This document shows positions 56,682 through 64,000 of a stretch of DNA of 64,000 nucleotides, one piece after another (the first letter of the stretch is position 1; every line of letters begins with the position of its first letter). Source of the DNA: Pseudomonas sp. 102515. Its GTDB lineage: Bacteria; Pseudomonadota; Gammaproteobacteria; Pseudomonadales; Pseudomonadaceae. The notes below the pieces were generated by a model. That model had not been told where the DNA came from. It saw only the letters and a program-made list of their open reading frames with translations, and made no database searches. A program made the position numbers and the translations under genes. Where the stretch lies: assembly GCF_031085165.1 (NCBI RefSeq), contig NZ_JAVHTY010000003.1, positions 496,001 through 560,000 on the forward strand, given 5' to 3'.

Positions 56682-56708
56682 TCAGACGGGGCGCCTCGAG
56701 AAAGGTTC
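56682..56708 (-). promoter_or_regulatory. AlgU (sigma-22)-type promoter of the ErsA-like RNA
   Basis: Read on the minus strand: GAACCT (56708-56703), 16 bases, TCTGA (56686-56682). This fits the AlgU consensus (GAACTT, 16-17, TCtgA) with one mismatch in the -35. The predicted start is about 7 bases downstream, exactly at the first base of the 5' hairpin. Confidence 0.72.
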
Positions 56709-56739
56709 GCCCCGCCCGGGAAGAAAGCCGGCGCCCTGA

Positions 56740-57693
56740 CTAGCGGCCGCTGGCGAGTCCCAGACCCTCGTCGACGCCTAGGTGCACGTTCATGCACTGG
56801 ACCGCGGCGCCGGCCGCGCCCTTGCCCAGGTTGTCCAGGCGCGCCACCAGCGTCATCCGCTCGGCATTGCCATAGACGAAGAGATCGGCGCGGTTGGTGT
56901 CGTTGCTGGCCTGGACGTCGAAGAAGCCATTGTCCAGCTCCTCCTCGGCGGCCACCGGTGCCACACGAATGAAGGCTTCGCCGTCATAGTGACGGGCCAG
57001 CGCTGCCTGCAGGTCGGCGGCAGTGGTGCCCGGGCGCAGCTGGCTGGCGTGCAGCGGAATGGTCACCGCCAGGCCCTTGAGGAAGGGACCGACGATGGGG
57101 CTGAACACCGGCGCGGCGGCCAGGCCGCTCTGCACGCGCATTTCCGGCAGGTGCTTGTGGCCCTGGCCCATGGCATAGGGGCGCGGACTCAGCAGGCGGG
57201 CGTCGCCGCCGGCTTCGTAGGCGGCGATCATCTGCTTGCCGCCACCGCTATAGCCGGTCAGGGAGAAGGCCGACAGCGGGGTGTCCGGGGCCAGCAGGCC
57301 CGCGTCCACCAGCGGCCGGGCCAGCAGGATAAAGCCGGTGGCGTGGCAGCCGGGATTGGCGATGCGCTTGCTGGCGCGCAGCGCTTCGCGCTGACCGGGC
57401 GCCAGTTCCGGCAGGCCGTAGGTCCAGCCGCTGTCGGTGCGGAAGGCGGTGCTGGCGTCAATGATGCAGGTGTTGGGATTGGTCACCAGGCTCACTGCTT
57501 CGCGAGAGGCAGCATCGGGCAAGCAGAGAAAGGCCACATCAGCGGCATTGAGGAAACGCGCGCGTTCGGCCGGGTCCTTGCGCTTGCTCTCGTCGATGCG
57601 CAGCAGTTCGATGTCCGAACGGCCGGTCAGGTAGTCCAGCAGACGCAGGCCGGTGGTGCCTTCCTGGCCGTCGACGAAAACTTTGAAGCTCAT
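56740..57693 (-). CDS. argC: N-acetyl-gamma-glutamyl-phosphate reductase
   Basis: 317 residues from the ATG at 57693. NADPH-dependent reductase of arginine synthesis acting after ArgB. The short length marks type 2 ArgC. The catalytic cysteine is in '[14 protein letters not shown]' (about 109-122); the nucleotide fold begins '[19 protein letters not shown]' (about 4-22), and 'HKHLPEM' supplies the conserved His. It sits behind the ErsA-like RNA promoter, where P. aeruginosa has polA, so synteny breaks here. It appears monocistronic. Confidence 0.94.
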   Translation of the reverse strand: MSFKVFVDGQEGTTGLRLLDYLTGRSDIELLRIDESKRKDPAERARFLNAADVAFLCLPDAASREAVSLVTNPNTCIIDASTAFRTDSGWTYGLPELAPGQREALRASKRIANPGCHATGFILLARPLVDAGLLAPDTPLSAFSLTGYSGGGKQMIAAYEAGGDARLLSPRPYAMGQGHKHLPEMRVQSGLAAAPVFSPIVGPFLKGLAVTIPLHASQLRPGTTAADLQAALARHYDGEAFIRVAPVAAEEELDNGFFDVQASNDTNRADLFVYGNAERMTLVARLDNLGKGAAGAAVQCMNVHLGVDEGLGLASGR

Positions 57694-57841
57694 GGCGGTG
57701 CCTCTCGCGGATGGGCGCTGAAAGCCTCGATTGTAGCGACTCAGGCAGATCAGGCATACGCCGCGCAAAGCGGATACAGCCGTGTCTCGTCCGACCGGCG
57801 CAGTGAGCCGGATCAGCGCGCTTCAAGCGAGACGGACAGGT

Positions 57842-57882
57842 ACAGATCTAAAACTCAACTATTTGTACGGATACAGTACTGT
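57842..57882. promoter_or_regulatory. Repeated GTACAG-type sites upstream of the DUF1127 gene
   Basis: GGTACAGATC (57840-57849), GTACGGATACAG (57865-57876) and the palindrome ACAGTACTGT (57873-57882) lie within about 45 bases, 75-115 bases upstream of the DUF1127 start, in an AT-richer stretch. The pattern resembles direct or inverted repeats bound by GntR/MocR-type regulators, but no such gene is adjacent. Inferred. Confidence 0.35.
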
Positions 57883-57955
57883 GCAGCTGTAAGTGGTCTG
57901 GTCCTGCGCCAGCACCGAAGCTTGGGGTTACTCCACCGCTTCGCTGGATATCGCC

Positions 57956-58165
57956 ATGGATCGCCTCTCGCCCGACACTGCCATTACCCGTTTCGTCTCC
58001 CCTCGGCGTGGATGCCGCGCCTTGTTCGCGCTGCTCTTGCGCTGGCGCTCGCGGGCGCTGGGCCGGCGGCAACTGCAGCAACTGGACGGCCGCGCGCTGG
58101 GCGATCTGGGGCTGAATCGGGCCGATCAGTACCGGGAAGGCGGCAAACCCTTCTGGCGAGAATGA
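57956..58165 (+). CDS. DUF1127-domain small basic protein
   Basis: 69 residues, rich in arginine. The C-terminal DUF1127 (YjiS-like) motif is 'RRQLQQLDGRALGDLGLNRA' (about 37-56), preceded by a hydrophobic, basic helix (about 20-33). In alpha-proteobacteria such proteins bind RNA and affect sRNA turnover and phosphate or carbon use; in Pseudomonas the role is unclear. It has its own upstream region with repeated GTACAG motifs. It lies 73 bases before the DUF2388 genes on the same strand. Confidence 0.78.
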   Translation: MDRLSPDTAITRFVSPRRGCRALFALLLRWRSRALGRRQLQQLDGRALGDLGLNRADQYREGGKPFWRE

Positions 58166-58238
58166 AAATCTGCGCGGGGATGCGACTTCCTCGGGCGGAC
58201 GGTAGTCTCACCCAGGCCTATCCAGACGGGAGTCCCCC

Positions 58239-58559
58239 ATGAAAACCCTGCACCTGGGCGCCGCCGCGGCGCTGTTCTGCCTGTCCACCGCCGCCTCGGC
58301 GTCGAGCTTCTATGTCACCACCGACATCATCGTCAACGCCATCGATGCGACCTCGGACACCACCTCGTCCATCACCGGCTCCTTCAAGAACGACAAGCTG
58401 GTACAGGAAGCCCGTGACGATGCGGCTACTTTCGTCGGCAGCGCCGGCGACATCCGCGGCGTACGCCTGGAGGCGGCGCTGGACCACCTGCGCAGCCAGG
58501 CGCCCGAACTGCGTCAGGCCAGCGATGACCAACTGGCCCAGGCGATTCTCGCCATCTGA
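58239..58559 (+). CDS. DUF2388 exported protein, copy 1
   Basis: 106 residues with a signal peptide (about 1-22, 'LFCLSTAASASS'). The mature protein (about 83 residues) is one DUF2388 domain: a Thr/Ser-rich N-terminal part ('DATSDTTSSITGSF') followed by the core 'EARDDAATFVGSAGDIRG' (about 57-74) and the end 'DDQLAQAILAI'. No cysteine, so no disulphides. It is predicted to be periplasmic or secreted; function unknown. First of three tandem paralogues, 99 bases before copy 2. Confidence 0.85.
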   Translation: MKTLHLGAAAALFCLSTAASASSFYVTTDIIVNAIDATSDTTSSITGSFKNDKLVQEARDDAATFVGSAGDIRGVRLEAALDHLRSQAPELRQASDDQLAQAILAI

Positions 58560-58658
58560 CGCGCAACACTGCGATACCCCCGTACCCCGTGCCTGCTAGC
58601 CCGGAGCGGGGGGCTGCGTTAGCCTTGGCGACCATCTGCCACCGGAGGGTCGCCATCC

Positions 58659-58958
58659 ATGTATATCCGTCGTTCTGCCGCGCTGTTGCTCGGTCTCTGT
58701 CTCGCCACGCCGGTCCTGGCGTTCGACTCCACCACCGAGGGGCTGGTGAAGACCATCTATGGCACCAGCCAGCTCACCACCGGCCCGTTCCAGAACAAGC
58801 TCGTCCTGGCGGCGCGTGACGATGCCGCGGCCTTCGTCGCCACCGACGGCGCCCTACGTGGTGCCCAGCTGGAGGAAACCTTCCGCGCCCTGCGCGCAGC
58901 CGATCCGGTGCTGCAGGCCTCCGACCGGGAACTCGCCCAGGCGATTCTGAGTCAGTAG
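58659..58958 (+). CDS. DUF2388 exported protein, copy 2
   Basis: 99 residues, signal peptide about 1-21 ('LCLATPVLAFD'). It has the same core as its neighbours ('AARDDAAAFVATDGALRGAQ' about 47-66, then 'LAQAILSQ') but a shorter Thr/Ser-rich N-part. CGGAGG lies about 13 bases upstream and is followed by 'gtcgccatcc', a slightly long spacing. It is 34 bases before copy 3. Divergence from copies 1 and 3 suggests old duplication with retained function. Confidence 0.85.
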   Translation: MYIRRSAALLLGLCLATPVLAFDSTTEGLVKTIYGTSQLTTGPFQNKLVLAARDDAAAFVATDGALRGAQLEETFRALRAADPVLQASDRELAQAILSQ

Positions 58959-58992
58959 TCCGTTTCAATTCCGTGACATCCCTGGAGTATCC

Positions 58993-59313
58993 ATGCGCCG
59001 TTCCCTGCTTATCGCCGCTGCCCTGACCCTGGGCGTTTCGAGCCTGGCTCAGGCCCAGACCCTGGTGGCCACCAGTAACATCGTGGTGCGGGCGCTGCAG
59101 CGCAGCATCGACTTCACCTCCGATACCACCACCTCCATCCGCGACGCCAAGATGATCCAGGCCGCGCGTGGCGATGCCGCCAGCTTTGTCGCCACCGACG
59201 GCGATATTCGTGGCGTGCAGTTGGAAGAAGCCTTCCGCAGCCTGCGCGACCAGTTCCCGGTCGCGCGCCAGGCCAACGACCTGCAGCTGGCCCAGGCCAT
59301 CCTGGCGCTGTGA
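58993..59313 (+). CDS. DUF2388 exported protein, copy 3
   Basis: 106 residues with signal peptide (about 1-22, 'LGVSSLAQAQT'). Core 'AARGDAASFVATDGDIRGVQ' (about 56-75), end 'LQLAQAILAL'. The motifs A-R-x-D-A-A-x-F-V, R-G-x-x-L-E and L-A-Q-A-I-L are shared by all three copies. Its stop overlaps the GTG start of the large DUF4105 protein (GTGA), so the two are translationally coupled. This is the strongest hint that the small proteins work with the large one. Confidence 0.86.
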   Translation: MRRSLLIAAALTLGVSSLAQAQTLVATSNIVVRALQRSIDFTSDTTTSIRDAKMIQAARGDAASFVATDGDIRGVQLEEAFRSLRDQFPVARQANDLQLAQAILAL

Positions 59314-61271
59314 AGAACCGCGCCGGCCGGCTGCGGCAGTGGCTGGCTGGCCTCGCGGCCGGCCTGGCCCTCGGTGGGGCCCAGGCCGCCCTGCACCTCG
59401 AACTCGATACCCAGGGCCTGACGCCCGCGCAGATCCAGGCGACCCAGCAACTGCTGGCTGAAGCCCAGGCCCTACTGCCACCCAAATTCAAGGCGGCGCT
59501 CGACGAACGCATCCCGGTGCGCTGGAGCAGCGAACTGCTGGAAGAGGCCTATGGCGAAGCGGATCGACGCAATCTGCTGCTCAATCGCCGCCTGCTGTCC
59601 AGTCTGGTGGACGGCAGCGACACCCGCATCCAGACCGGCCGGCCCCATGGCACCCAGCACCGCGAGCTGCTGGCGACGGTGCTGCACGAGCTGACCCACT
59701 TCTATGACCGCGAGCGCGTCTGGACGCCCGAGCAGCGCCAGCTGATCCTCTCCTGCGGCGGCCTGGGGCTGACCTCCGACCAGTTGCCGGTGAAATGCCA
59801 GGGCCAGGCCGGGCGCAGCTACACCCTGTCCGACGATCCACGGCTGCTGGACCTGGCCGGCTGGCAGGTGAAGACCCGCAAACACGGCAATCGCGAGTCG
59901 AAGAATCTCTTCATCGCCCGCAGTCCCGATCTCTATGAAGTCACCAACCCGAAGGAATTCGTGGCGGTGAACATGGAGTATTTCCTGCTCGACCCCAGCT
60001 ACGCCTGCCGGCGGCCGGCGCTGCAGCGTTACTTCGCCAAGCACTTCGGCTGGTCGCCTGCGCACGACGCCTGCCCGGGGCGCTATCCCTATCTCAACGC
60101 TGGCAACGACTTCGGCGAGGCGCCTCTGGGCTGGCTTGATCCGGAGCGCGTCTATGCGGTCGACTACCTGCTGGCCGAGGGCAACGAACAGGTCATGAGC
60201 CGCTGGGGGCACAGCATGCTGCGCCTGGTGGTGTGCGCCCCGGGCCGGCCGCGTGGCCCGGATTGCCGGCTGGATCTGCAATACCATCTGGTGCTGTCGT
60301 TTCGCGCCTTCGTCAACGACGTCCAGCTTTCCAGCTGGCGTGGCCTGACCGGTTCGTACCCCTCTCGGCTGTTCGTGCTGCCGCTGGCCCAGGTGGTGGA
60401 CGAGTACACCAAGGTGGAGCTGCGTGGCCTGCAATCCGTGCCGCTCAAGCTGACCCGCCCGGAGATCGCCGACTTCCTCGAACGAACCGCCCAGGTGCAC
60501 TGGAGCTATGACGGCCAGTACTACTTCGTGACCAACAACTGCGCGGTGGAGACTTTCAAGCTCCTGCACGACGGGGTGCCACGCCTGGCCGATGCCCAGC
60601 TCGATGTCATCACCCCCACCGGGCTGATGGATGCCCTGAGGTTCAAGGGCCTGGTGGACACCTCGGTGCTGGACGATCCGCGCGAGGCCTTGCGGCTGGG
60701 CTATCGCTTCGACAGCTTCCGCGAGCGCTTCCAGGCCATGTTCAAGGTGGCCCGCGAGCGCCTGAAGCTGCCCCAGGCGGATGTCGAAGCCTGGCTGGCA
60801 CTGACCCCGCAACAGCGCCGCGAGCAGTTCCAGCGCGCCGACCTGCGCGCCAGCGCCGCCTTGCTGCTGCTGGAGCAGGCGGCCTATCGCCGGGCGCTGC
60901 TGCAGGCGCAGACCGAGCTCAAGGATCGTTACCTGGGCCAGGACGCGGTGGACAAGGCGCGCTTCGGCAAGGCCGGTGGCGCCCTGGAACAGATCCTCAA
61001 GGACAGCGGCTACCTGAGCCGGCCGGCCGAGTTGCTCGGCACCGATGGCTATGGCCTGCCACAACCGGGCGAGTGGGAACAGCTGACCGCCGAGAGCCAG
61101 AAGCGCCAGGCGCACCTGCGCAGTCTCAGGGACACCCTCAACAACGAGGTCCGCCAGCTGCTTTCGCCGGAGGCCCGCGATGGCCTGGACCTGACCGAAG
61201 CCAACCTGGACCTGCTCGGCAAGCACCTGCGCGAGCTGAACAAGGCCAGTGGCGGGCTGGAGTTGAAGTAG
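59310..61271 (+). CDS. DUF4105 exported protein with HExxH motif
   Basis: 653 residues, GTG start coupled to the third DUF2388 gene. A signal peptide (about 1-26, ending 'LALGGAQA') exports it. The N-terminal part (about 30-290) contains HELTH at 126-130, a zinc-metalloprotease-type motif, and resembles the domain often fused to DUF4105. DUF4105 (about 285-450) has 'EQVMSRWGHSMLRLVVC' and 'YYFVTNNCAVETFKLLHDG', whose His and Asn-Asn-Cys suggest a papain/NlpC-like active site. The C-terminus (about 480-650) is helical. Proteolysis or wall hydrolysis is possible; no function is established. It is followed by repeat copy 3. Confidence 0.85.
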   Translation: MKNRAGRLRQWLAGLAAGLALGGAQAALHLELDTQGLTPAQIQATQQLLAEAQALLPPKFKAALDERIPVRWSSELLEEAYGEADRRNLLLNRRLLSSLVDGSDTRIQTGRPHGTQHRELLATVLHELTHFYDRERVWTPEQRQLILSCGGLGLTSDQLPVKCQGQAGRSYTLSDDPRLLDLAGWQVKTRKHGNRESKNLFIARSPDLYEVTNPKEFVAVNMEYFLLDPSYACRRPALQRYFAKHFGWSPAHDACPGRYPYLNAGNDFGEAPLGWLDPERVYAVDYLLAEGNEQVMSRWGHSMLRLVVCAPGRPRGPDCRLDLQYHLVLSFRAFVNDVQLSSWRGLTGSYPSRLFVLPLAQVVDEYTKVELRGLQSVPLKLTRPEIADFLERTAQVHWSYDGQYYFVTNNCAVETFKLLHDGVPRLADAQLDVITPTGLMDALRFKGLVDTSVLDDPREALRLGYRFDSFRERFQAMFKVARERLKLPQADVEAWLALTPQQRREQFQRADLRASAALLLLEQAAYRRALLQAQTELKDRYLGQDAVDKARFGKAGGALEQILKDSGYLSRPAELLGTDGYGLPQPGEWEQLTAESQKRQAHLRSLRDTLNNEVRQLLSPEARDGLDLTEANLDLLGKHLRELNKASGGLELK

Positions 61272-61282
61272 GGCGGTTGGGG

Positions 61283-61363
61283 TGTTGGGCTTGGCATAGC
61301 TCAACCTACCTACCGGATTTCGCCGTAGGTTAGTTGAGCAGGCCTTATCGTCGAAGCCTAACG
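61283..61363. repeat. Dispersed repeat, copy 3 (two units head-in)
   Basis: One unit on the minus strand (61283-61315: TGTTGGGCTTGG...CTCAACCTACC) and one on the plus strand (61323-61363: CCGTAGGTTAGTTGAG...CGTCGAAGCCTAACG). The GTAGG ends face each other, the reverse of copy 1. It is more degenerate than copy 1. It lies between the convergent DUF4105 and YdgA-like genes. Confidence 0.72.
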
Positions 61364-61376
61364 TTTCGAGCATCCG

Positions 61377-62837
61377 CTAGCGCTTCGGCGCCTTGTTCTG
61401 CGGTTTGGCGGGTGCGGCGGGTTGCGGACGCTCCAGCAAGGCCAGCAGCTGTTCTGGCGGGACTTCCTGGCCGTTGAGCATCAGCCGCCCGGCGCTGTAA
61501 TTCAGGGTAGCCACCAGATCCTCACCGTCGGCCTTCAGCAGGCCGCTGTTCAGGCCGATGCCGGCCAAGGCTTCGGCGGTGGCCTGGGCCTGCTGCTGCA
61601 TGGCCGGCTGGGTGCGCTGGGCGCCTGTCTGAAACAGGACGCCATCCACCAGGCTGCCTCGCGCCACCGACAGGCGCGCATCGAGACCGGCCAGCATCTG
61701 GGCCGCGAGTTGCTCGGGCGGCAGATCGTAGGTCGCCGGCTTGGCCAGGGTCAGGTCCAGGCGCAGGTGGTTGCTGCCGCTGGGGGTATCGAAACGCAGG
61801 TCATCCACCACCAGCTGGGGACGCGCGGCGAGCACATCGCCGAGATGCTGCTGCAGGGTCGCCTGGGTGGTGGGATCGAGACCCTGCTCGGCATCCAGCT
61901 GCAGGTGCTGCAGTAGGGTGTTGAGCTGAGCCAGGGCCGGGCTGTCGAGATGGCTGTAGTGGCTGCTCAGGGTCGCCTTGCCCAGGGTCTGGCCGGCGAT
62001 GTCGAGCCGGCCGAGGCTGGCGTTGAGCGTACCCGCCAGTTGCTGGCCCTGTTGCTGGGTGTCGCCCTGGAGCTGCAGATCCCGCAGCTCGACCGCAGGC
62101 TTGCCGGGCATGGCCAGCAGCAGGCGCCCGAGGCGCAACTGACCCGGGCCGAGCCAGAAACCATCGGCATTGCGGCGGTTGTCGCCGGTCAGGCCGAAGC
62201 CTTCGGTTTCCAGCTTGGCCCAGCCATCCGGGGTGTGCACATTGAGGCTGAATTGCCCCATTGTGCTGTCCAGGCGCAGTCGGCTGGCCTCCATGTCGGT
62301 GCGGAAGGTGGCGTTCAGGCCGGAGAAGGCCACCGCGCCCTGTGACTGGTCCACGTGCAGGGCGGCCAGGGCGAGACCACCGTCCACCGCGCGGTCGTAG
62401 CCCAGGGTGGCGTCGAGCCGCACGGGCTCGGCGCCCTTGGCCAGGGTGAAGAGGTCGGCGGTGAGTGGCGTACGCGCCAGGGTGAAGCGGTTGACCGCCA
62501 TGACCGGCGCCAGCTGCAGGGATTTGAGGCGGGTCAGGGGGAAGGGACCGTGCTGGATGTCGTCTTGGATCCGCAGCACCTCCACGGGCGGCCGATCCTC
62601 GGCCTGTACGGTCAGACTGAAGGTAGCAGTGCTGCTGAATACACCGCGCTGCAGCTCAACCAGTTGAAGTTGCAAGGGGTACCCAGGCAACTGAGTCTGC
62701 AGGGCTACCTGAGCCTGGCTCGCGGCCTGGCGCAATTCGCCTTCCAGCCGGGTGCCGGTATACCAAGCGCCGCCCACGGCGGTGCCGACGGCGACTAGGG
62801 CCACACCGGCGAGGGTGGTAAGTAGCAGTTTCTTCAT
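61377..62837 (-). CDS. DUF945 (YdgA-like) membrane-anchored protein
   Basis: 486 residues from the ATG at 62837; the open frame upstream is not conserved in character. One N-terminal membrane anchor (about 3-25, 'LLTTLAGVALVAVGTAVGG') leads to a large periplasmic part made of repeated beta-rich stretches, as in E. coli YdgA. 'LPGYPLQLQLVELQRGVFSS' and 'DIQHGPFPL' are typical of DUF945. The C-terminus ends in a basic Pro/Ala tail. Function is not known; E. coli homologues associate with envelope proteins. Convergent with the DUF4105 gene. Confidence 0.83.
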   Translation of the reverse strand: MKKLLLTTLAGVALVAVGTAVGGAWYTGTRLEGELRQAASQAQVALQTQLPGYPLQLQLVELQRGVFSSTATFSLTVQAEDRPPVEVLRIQDDIQHGPFPLTRLKSLQLAPVMAVNRFTLARTPLTADLFTLAKGAEPVRLDATLGYDRAVDGGLALAALHVDQSQGAVAFSGLNATFRTDMEASRLRLDSTMGQFSLNVHTPDGWAKLETEGFGLTGDNRRNADGFWLGPGQLRLGRLLLAMPGKPAVELRDLQLQGDTQQQGQQLAGTLNASLGRLDIAGQTLGKATLSSHYSHLDSPALAQLNTLLQHLQLDAEQGLDPTTQATLQQHLGDVLAARPQLVVDDLRFDTPSGSNHLRLDLTLAKPATYDLPPEQLAAQMLAGLDARLSVARGSLVDGVLFQTGAQRTQPAMQQQAQATAEALAGIGLNSGLLKADGEDLVATLNYSAGRLMLNGQEVPPEQLLALLERPQPAAPAKPQNKAPKR

Positions 62838-63109
62838 GGTGACCAAATCCCTTTGTATGAGGCTCACGGCGGCGCGCGGCCGATAGGAAGCGGAGTGTAC
62901 GAGAGCGCCGGGTGGATGCCGAGGGGGAGAGGCCGGGATCGGCTCGCCGGGCCGCAGACTGTGATGGCTTTCCGGCGGTGCCGGCGCCGAGTCGACGACC
63001 GCTCTGCTGGGTGCTAGCTTGCCGCGATCCCCATTGCCGGAACCTCCGCCATGACCGCTTCCCACTGCTTGCCTGCCCTCACTACCGTTTCGCTGAAGGG
63101 GGTGCCGGT

Positions 63110-63781
63110 ATGAGCAGTCAGCGTCCGGTCGATGGCCTGCAACTCCCCGCCGAACTCCTCGCCCGCGCCGAGGCGCTGCTGGCCCAGGGTGGACGCCGCC
63201 TGCTGGGCATCGCCGGTACTCCGGGCGCGGGCAAGTCGACGGTGGCCGAGCTGCTGGCGGCGGCACTCGGCGAGCGCGCCGTGGTGGTGCCCATGGACGG
63301 CTATCACCTGGCCAATCGCGAGTTGGCCCGTCTAGGCCGCGCCCAGCGCAAGGGGGCACCAGACACCTTCGACGCCCGCGGCTATCACGCGCTATTGCAG
63401 CGGCTGAAAACGCCGGTGGCCGGCGAGACCGTCTATGCGCCGCTGTTCAATCGCGAGATCGAAGAACCCATCGCCAATGCCATTCCAGTCCACGCAGACA
63501 CCCAGCTGGTGATCAGCGAAGGCAACTATCTGCTGCTGACCCAGGCGCCCTGGAGCGATGTCGCCGAGGTATTCGACGAGTGCTGGTACGTCCGGGTCGA
63601 TCCTGAAGAGCGTCGCGAGCGGCTGGTCGCCCGGCACATGCACTTCGGCCGCAGCCGCGCGGATGCCGAGGCCTGGGTAGAAAGCACCGACGAGCCCAAT
63701 GCACGACTGATCGACGGCGACCGGGCGCGGGCGGATCTGGTGGTGGAATGGCGGGATGGGGCGGCTGCCGGCAAGGCCTAG
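63110..63781 (+). CDS. P-loop nucleoside/sugar kinase-like protein (YggC/PanK-like)
   Basis: 223 residues, cytoplasmic. The Walker A motif is 'GIAGTPGAGKSTVAELL' (about 33-49), the substrate loop 'VVVPMDGYHLANRELARLG' (about 59-77), and 'VISEGNYLLL' (about 136-145) corresponds to Walker B. 'RHMHFGRSRADAEAWVESTD' (about 176-195) is the lid region of the uridine kinase/PanK-like family. The phosphorylated substrate (fructose-type sugar, nucleoside or pantothenate-like) is unknown for this branch. Its stop overlaps the convergent AraC gene by 4 bases. Confidence 0.83.
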   Translation: MSSQRPVDGLQLPAELLARAEALLAQGGRRLLGIAGTPGAGKSTVAELLAAALGERAVVVPMDGYHLANRELARLGRAQRKGAPDTFDARGYHALLQRLKTPVAGETVYAPLFNREIEEPIANAIPVHADTQLVISEGNYLLLTQAPWSDVAEVFDECWYVRVDPEERRERLVARHMHFGRSRADAEAWVESTDEPNARLIDGDRARADLVVEWRDGAAAGKA

Positions 63782-64000
63782 GCCTGTGCCCGCTGCCATT
63801 CGGTCGGACTCGCGCCGGTGATGCGGCGAAAGGCGCGGGCCAGGGCCGAGGGACTTTCGTAGCCGACCTCGTCGGCGATCAGCGCCAGGGGGCGGCGCTG
63901 CTGCAAGCGCTGTTGTGCCAGGGCGATGCACCAGCGGGTGAGGTAGTCGCCTGGGGCACTGCCGACGACACGTTGGAAATGCGCGGCGAAACCCGCGCGT
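63778..64000 (-). CDS. AraC-family regulator, 3' part only (cut by window edge)
   Basis: The last 74 codons of a minus-strand gene that continues beyond base 64000. The C-terminal DNA-binding domain is recognisable: 'GDYLTRWCIALAQQRL', 'IADEVGYESPSALARAFRRI' and the end 'TGASPTEWQRAQA'. This is the AraC helix-turn-helix of the cupin (AraC_binding_2/6) regulator type common in Pseudomonas. N-terminal domain and ligand cannot be seen. Its stop overlaps that of the kinase gene by 4 bases. Confidence 0.85.
   Translation of the reverse strand, partial: RAGFAAHFQRVVGSAPGDYLTRWCIALAQQRLQQRRPLALIADEVGYESPSALARAFRRITGASPTEWQRAQA

Noticed and set aside
59472-61373. A 633-codon minus-strand open frame opposite the DUF4105 gene.
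   Set aside because: Shadow frame; the plus-strand protein has a signal peptide and conserved motifs.

Overview
The window is GC-rich, densely coded chromosome of a Pseudomonas-type gammaproteobacterium. The case rests on content and order: radC/coaBC-dut-algC-argB, pyrE/crc, glyA-soxBDAG-purU, choXWV/gbdR, ampDh2-dgcH-dsbA/engB and aspA/LysR...purEK are blocks I recognise from P. aeruginosa (recalled from memory as roughly PA5319-5332, PA5376-5429 and PA5485-5492), here shuffled together. A small high-GC species such as the P. oryzihabitans/psychrotolerans group is a guess. I see no rRNA, tRNA, CRISPR array, prophage or complete insertion sequence.

Layout. 1-9991: transport and metabolism (TerC, Na/Pi transporter, AmpC beta-lactamase, hexose-6-P mutarotase, asparaginase, Na/alanine symporter, HTH regulator, diguanylate cyclase). 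10135-13811: acetylpolyamine amidohydrolase and polyamine-binding protein, a cupin and an AraC regulator. 13911-16404: aspA with a divergent LysR gene. 16511-21728: a six-gene, translationally coupled hydroxyproline catabolic cluster (lhpA-B-F-E, a PAS-AraC regulator, lhpC). 22008-23958: purEK and a GlsB-type stress membrane protein. 24126-27212: small proteins, a decayed AT-rich gene and radC. 27348-36463: coaBC-dut, algC, argB, a DUF1989/GntR pair, pyrE and crc. 36522-38390: a universal stress protein with a perfect ANR/FNR box upstream, and a BdlA-like chemoreceptor. 38607-46117: glyA-soxBDAG and purU (sarcosine oxidation and one-carbon recycling). 46398-52301: choline ABC transporter with two tandem substrate-binding proteins, and gbdR. 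52317-56550: ampDh2, dgcH, dsbA, engB. 56550-56675: an ErsA-like small RNA on the minus strand. 56740-63781: argC, a DUF1127 protein, three tandem DUF2388 secreted proteins coupled to a DUF4105/HExxH protein, a YdgA-like protein and a P-loop kinase. An AraC gene runs off the right end.

How the parts connect. Choline uptake, GbdR, sarcosine oxidase, GlyA and PurU form one methyl-group catabolic route: choline to betaine to sarcosine to glycine and serine, with formyl-tetrahydrofolate drained by PurU. Hydroxyproline is epimerised, oxidised and deaminated by the lhp cluster, but its last dehydrogenase and its transporter are not in the window. Two cyclic-di-GMP cyclases with inhibitory sites, the BdlA-like receptor, AlgC, Crc and ErsA are all linked to surface growth and envelope stress in Pseudomonas.

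The most notable non-coding signals are: the ErsA-like RNA with an AlgU-type promoter, in the same window as its known target algC; the ANR box; an 18-bp palindrome between pyrE and crc; and a dispersed palindromic repeat whose three loci all lie between convergent genes.
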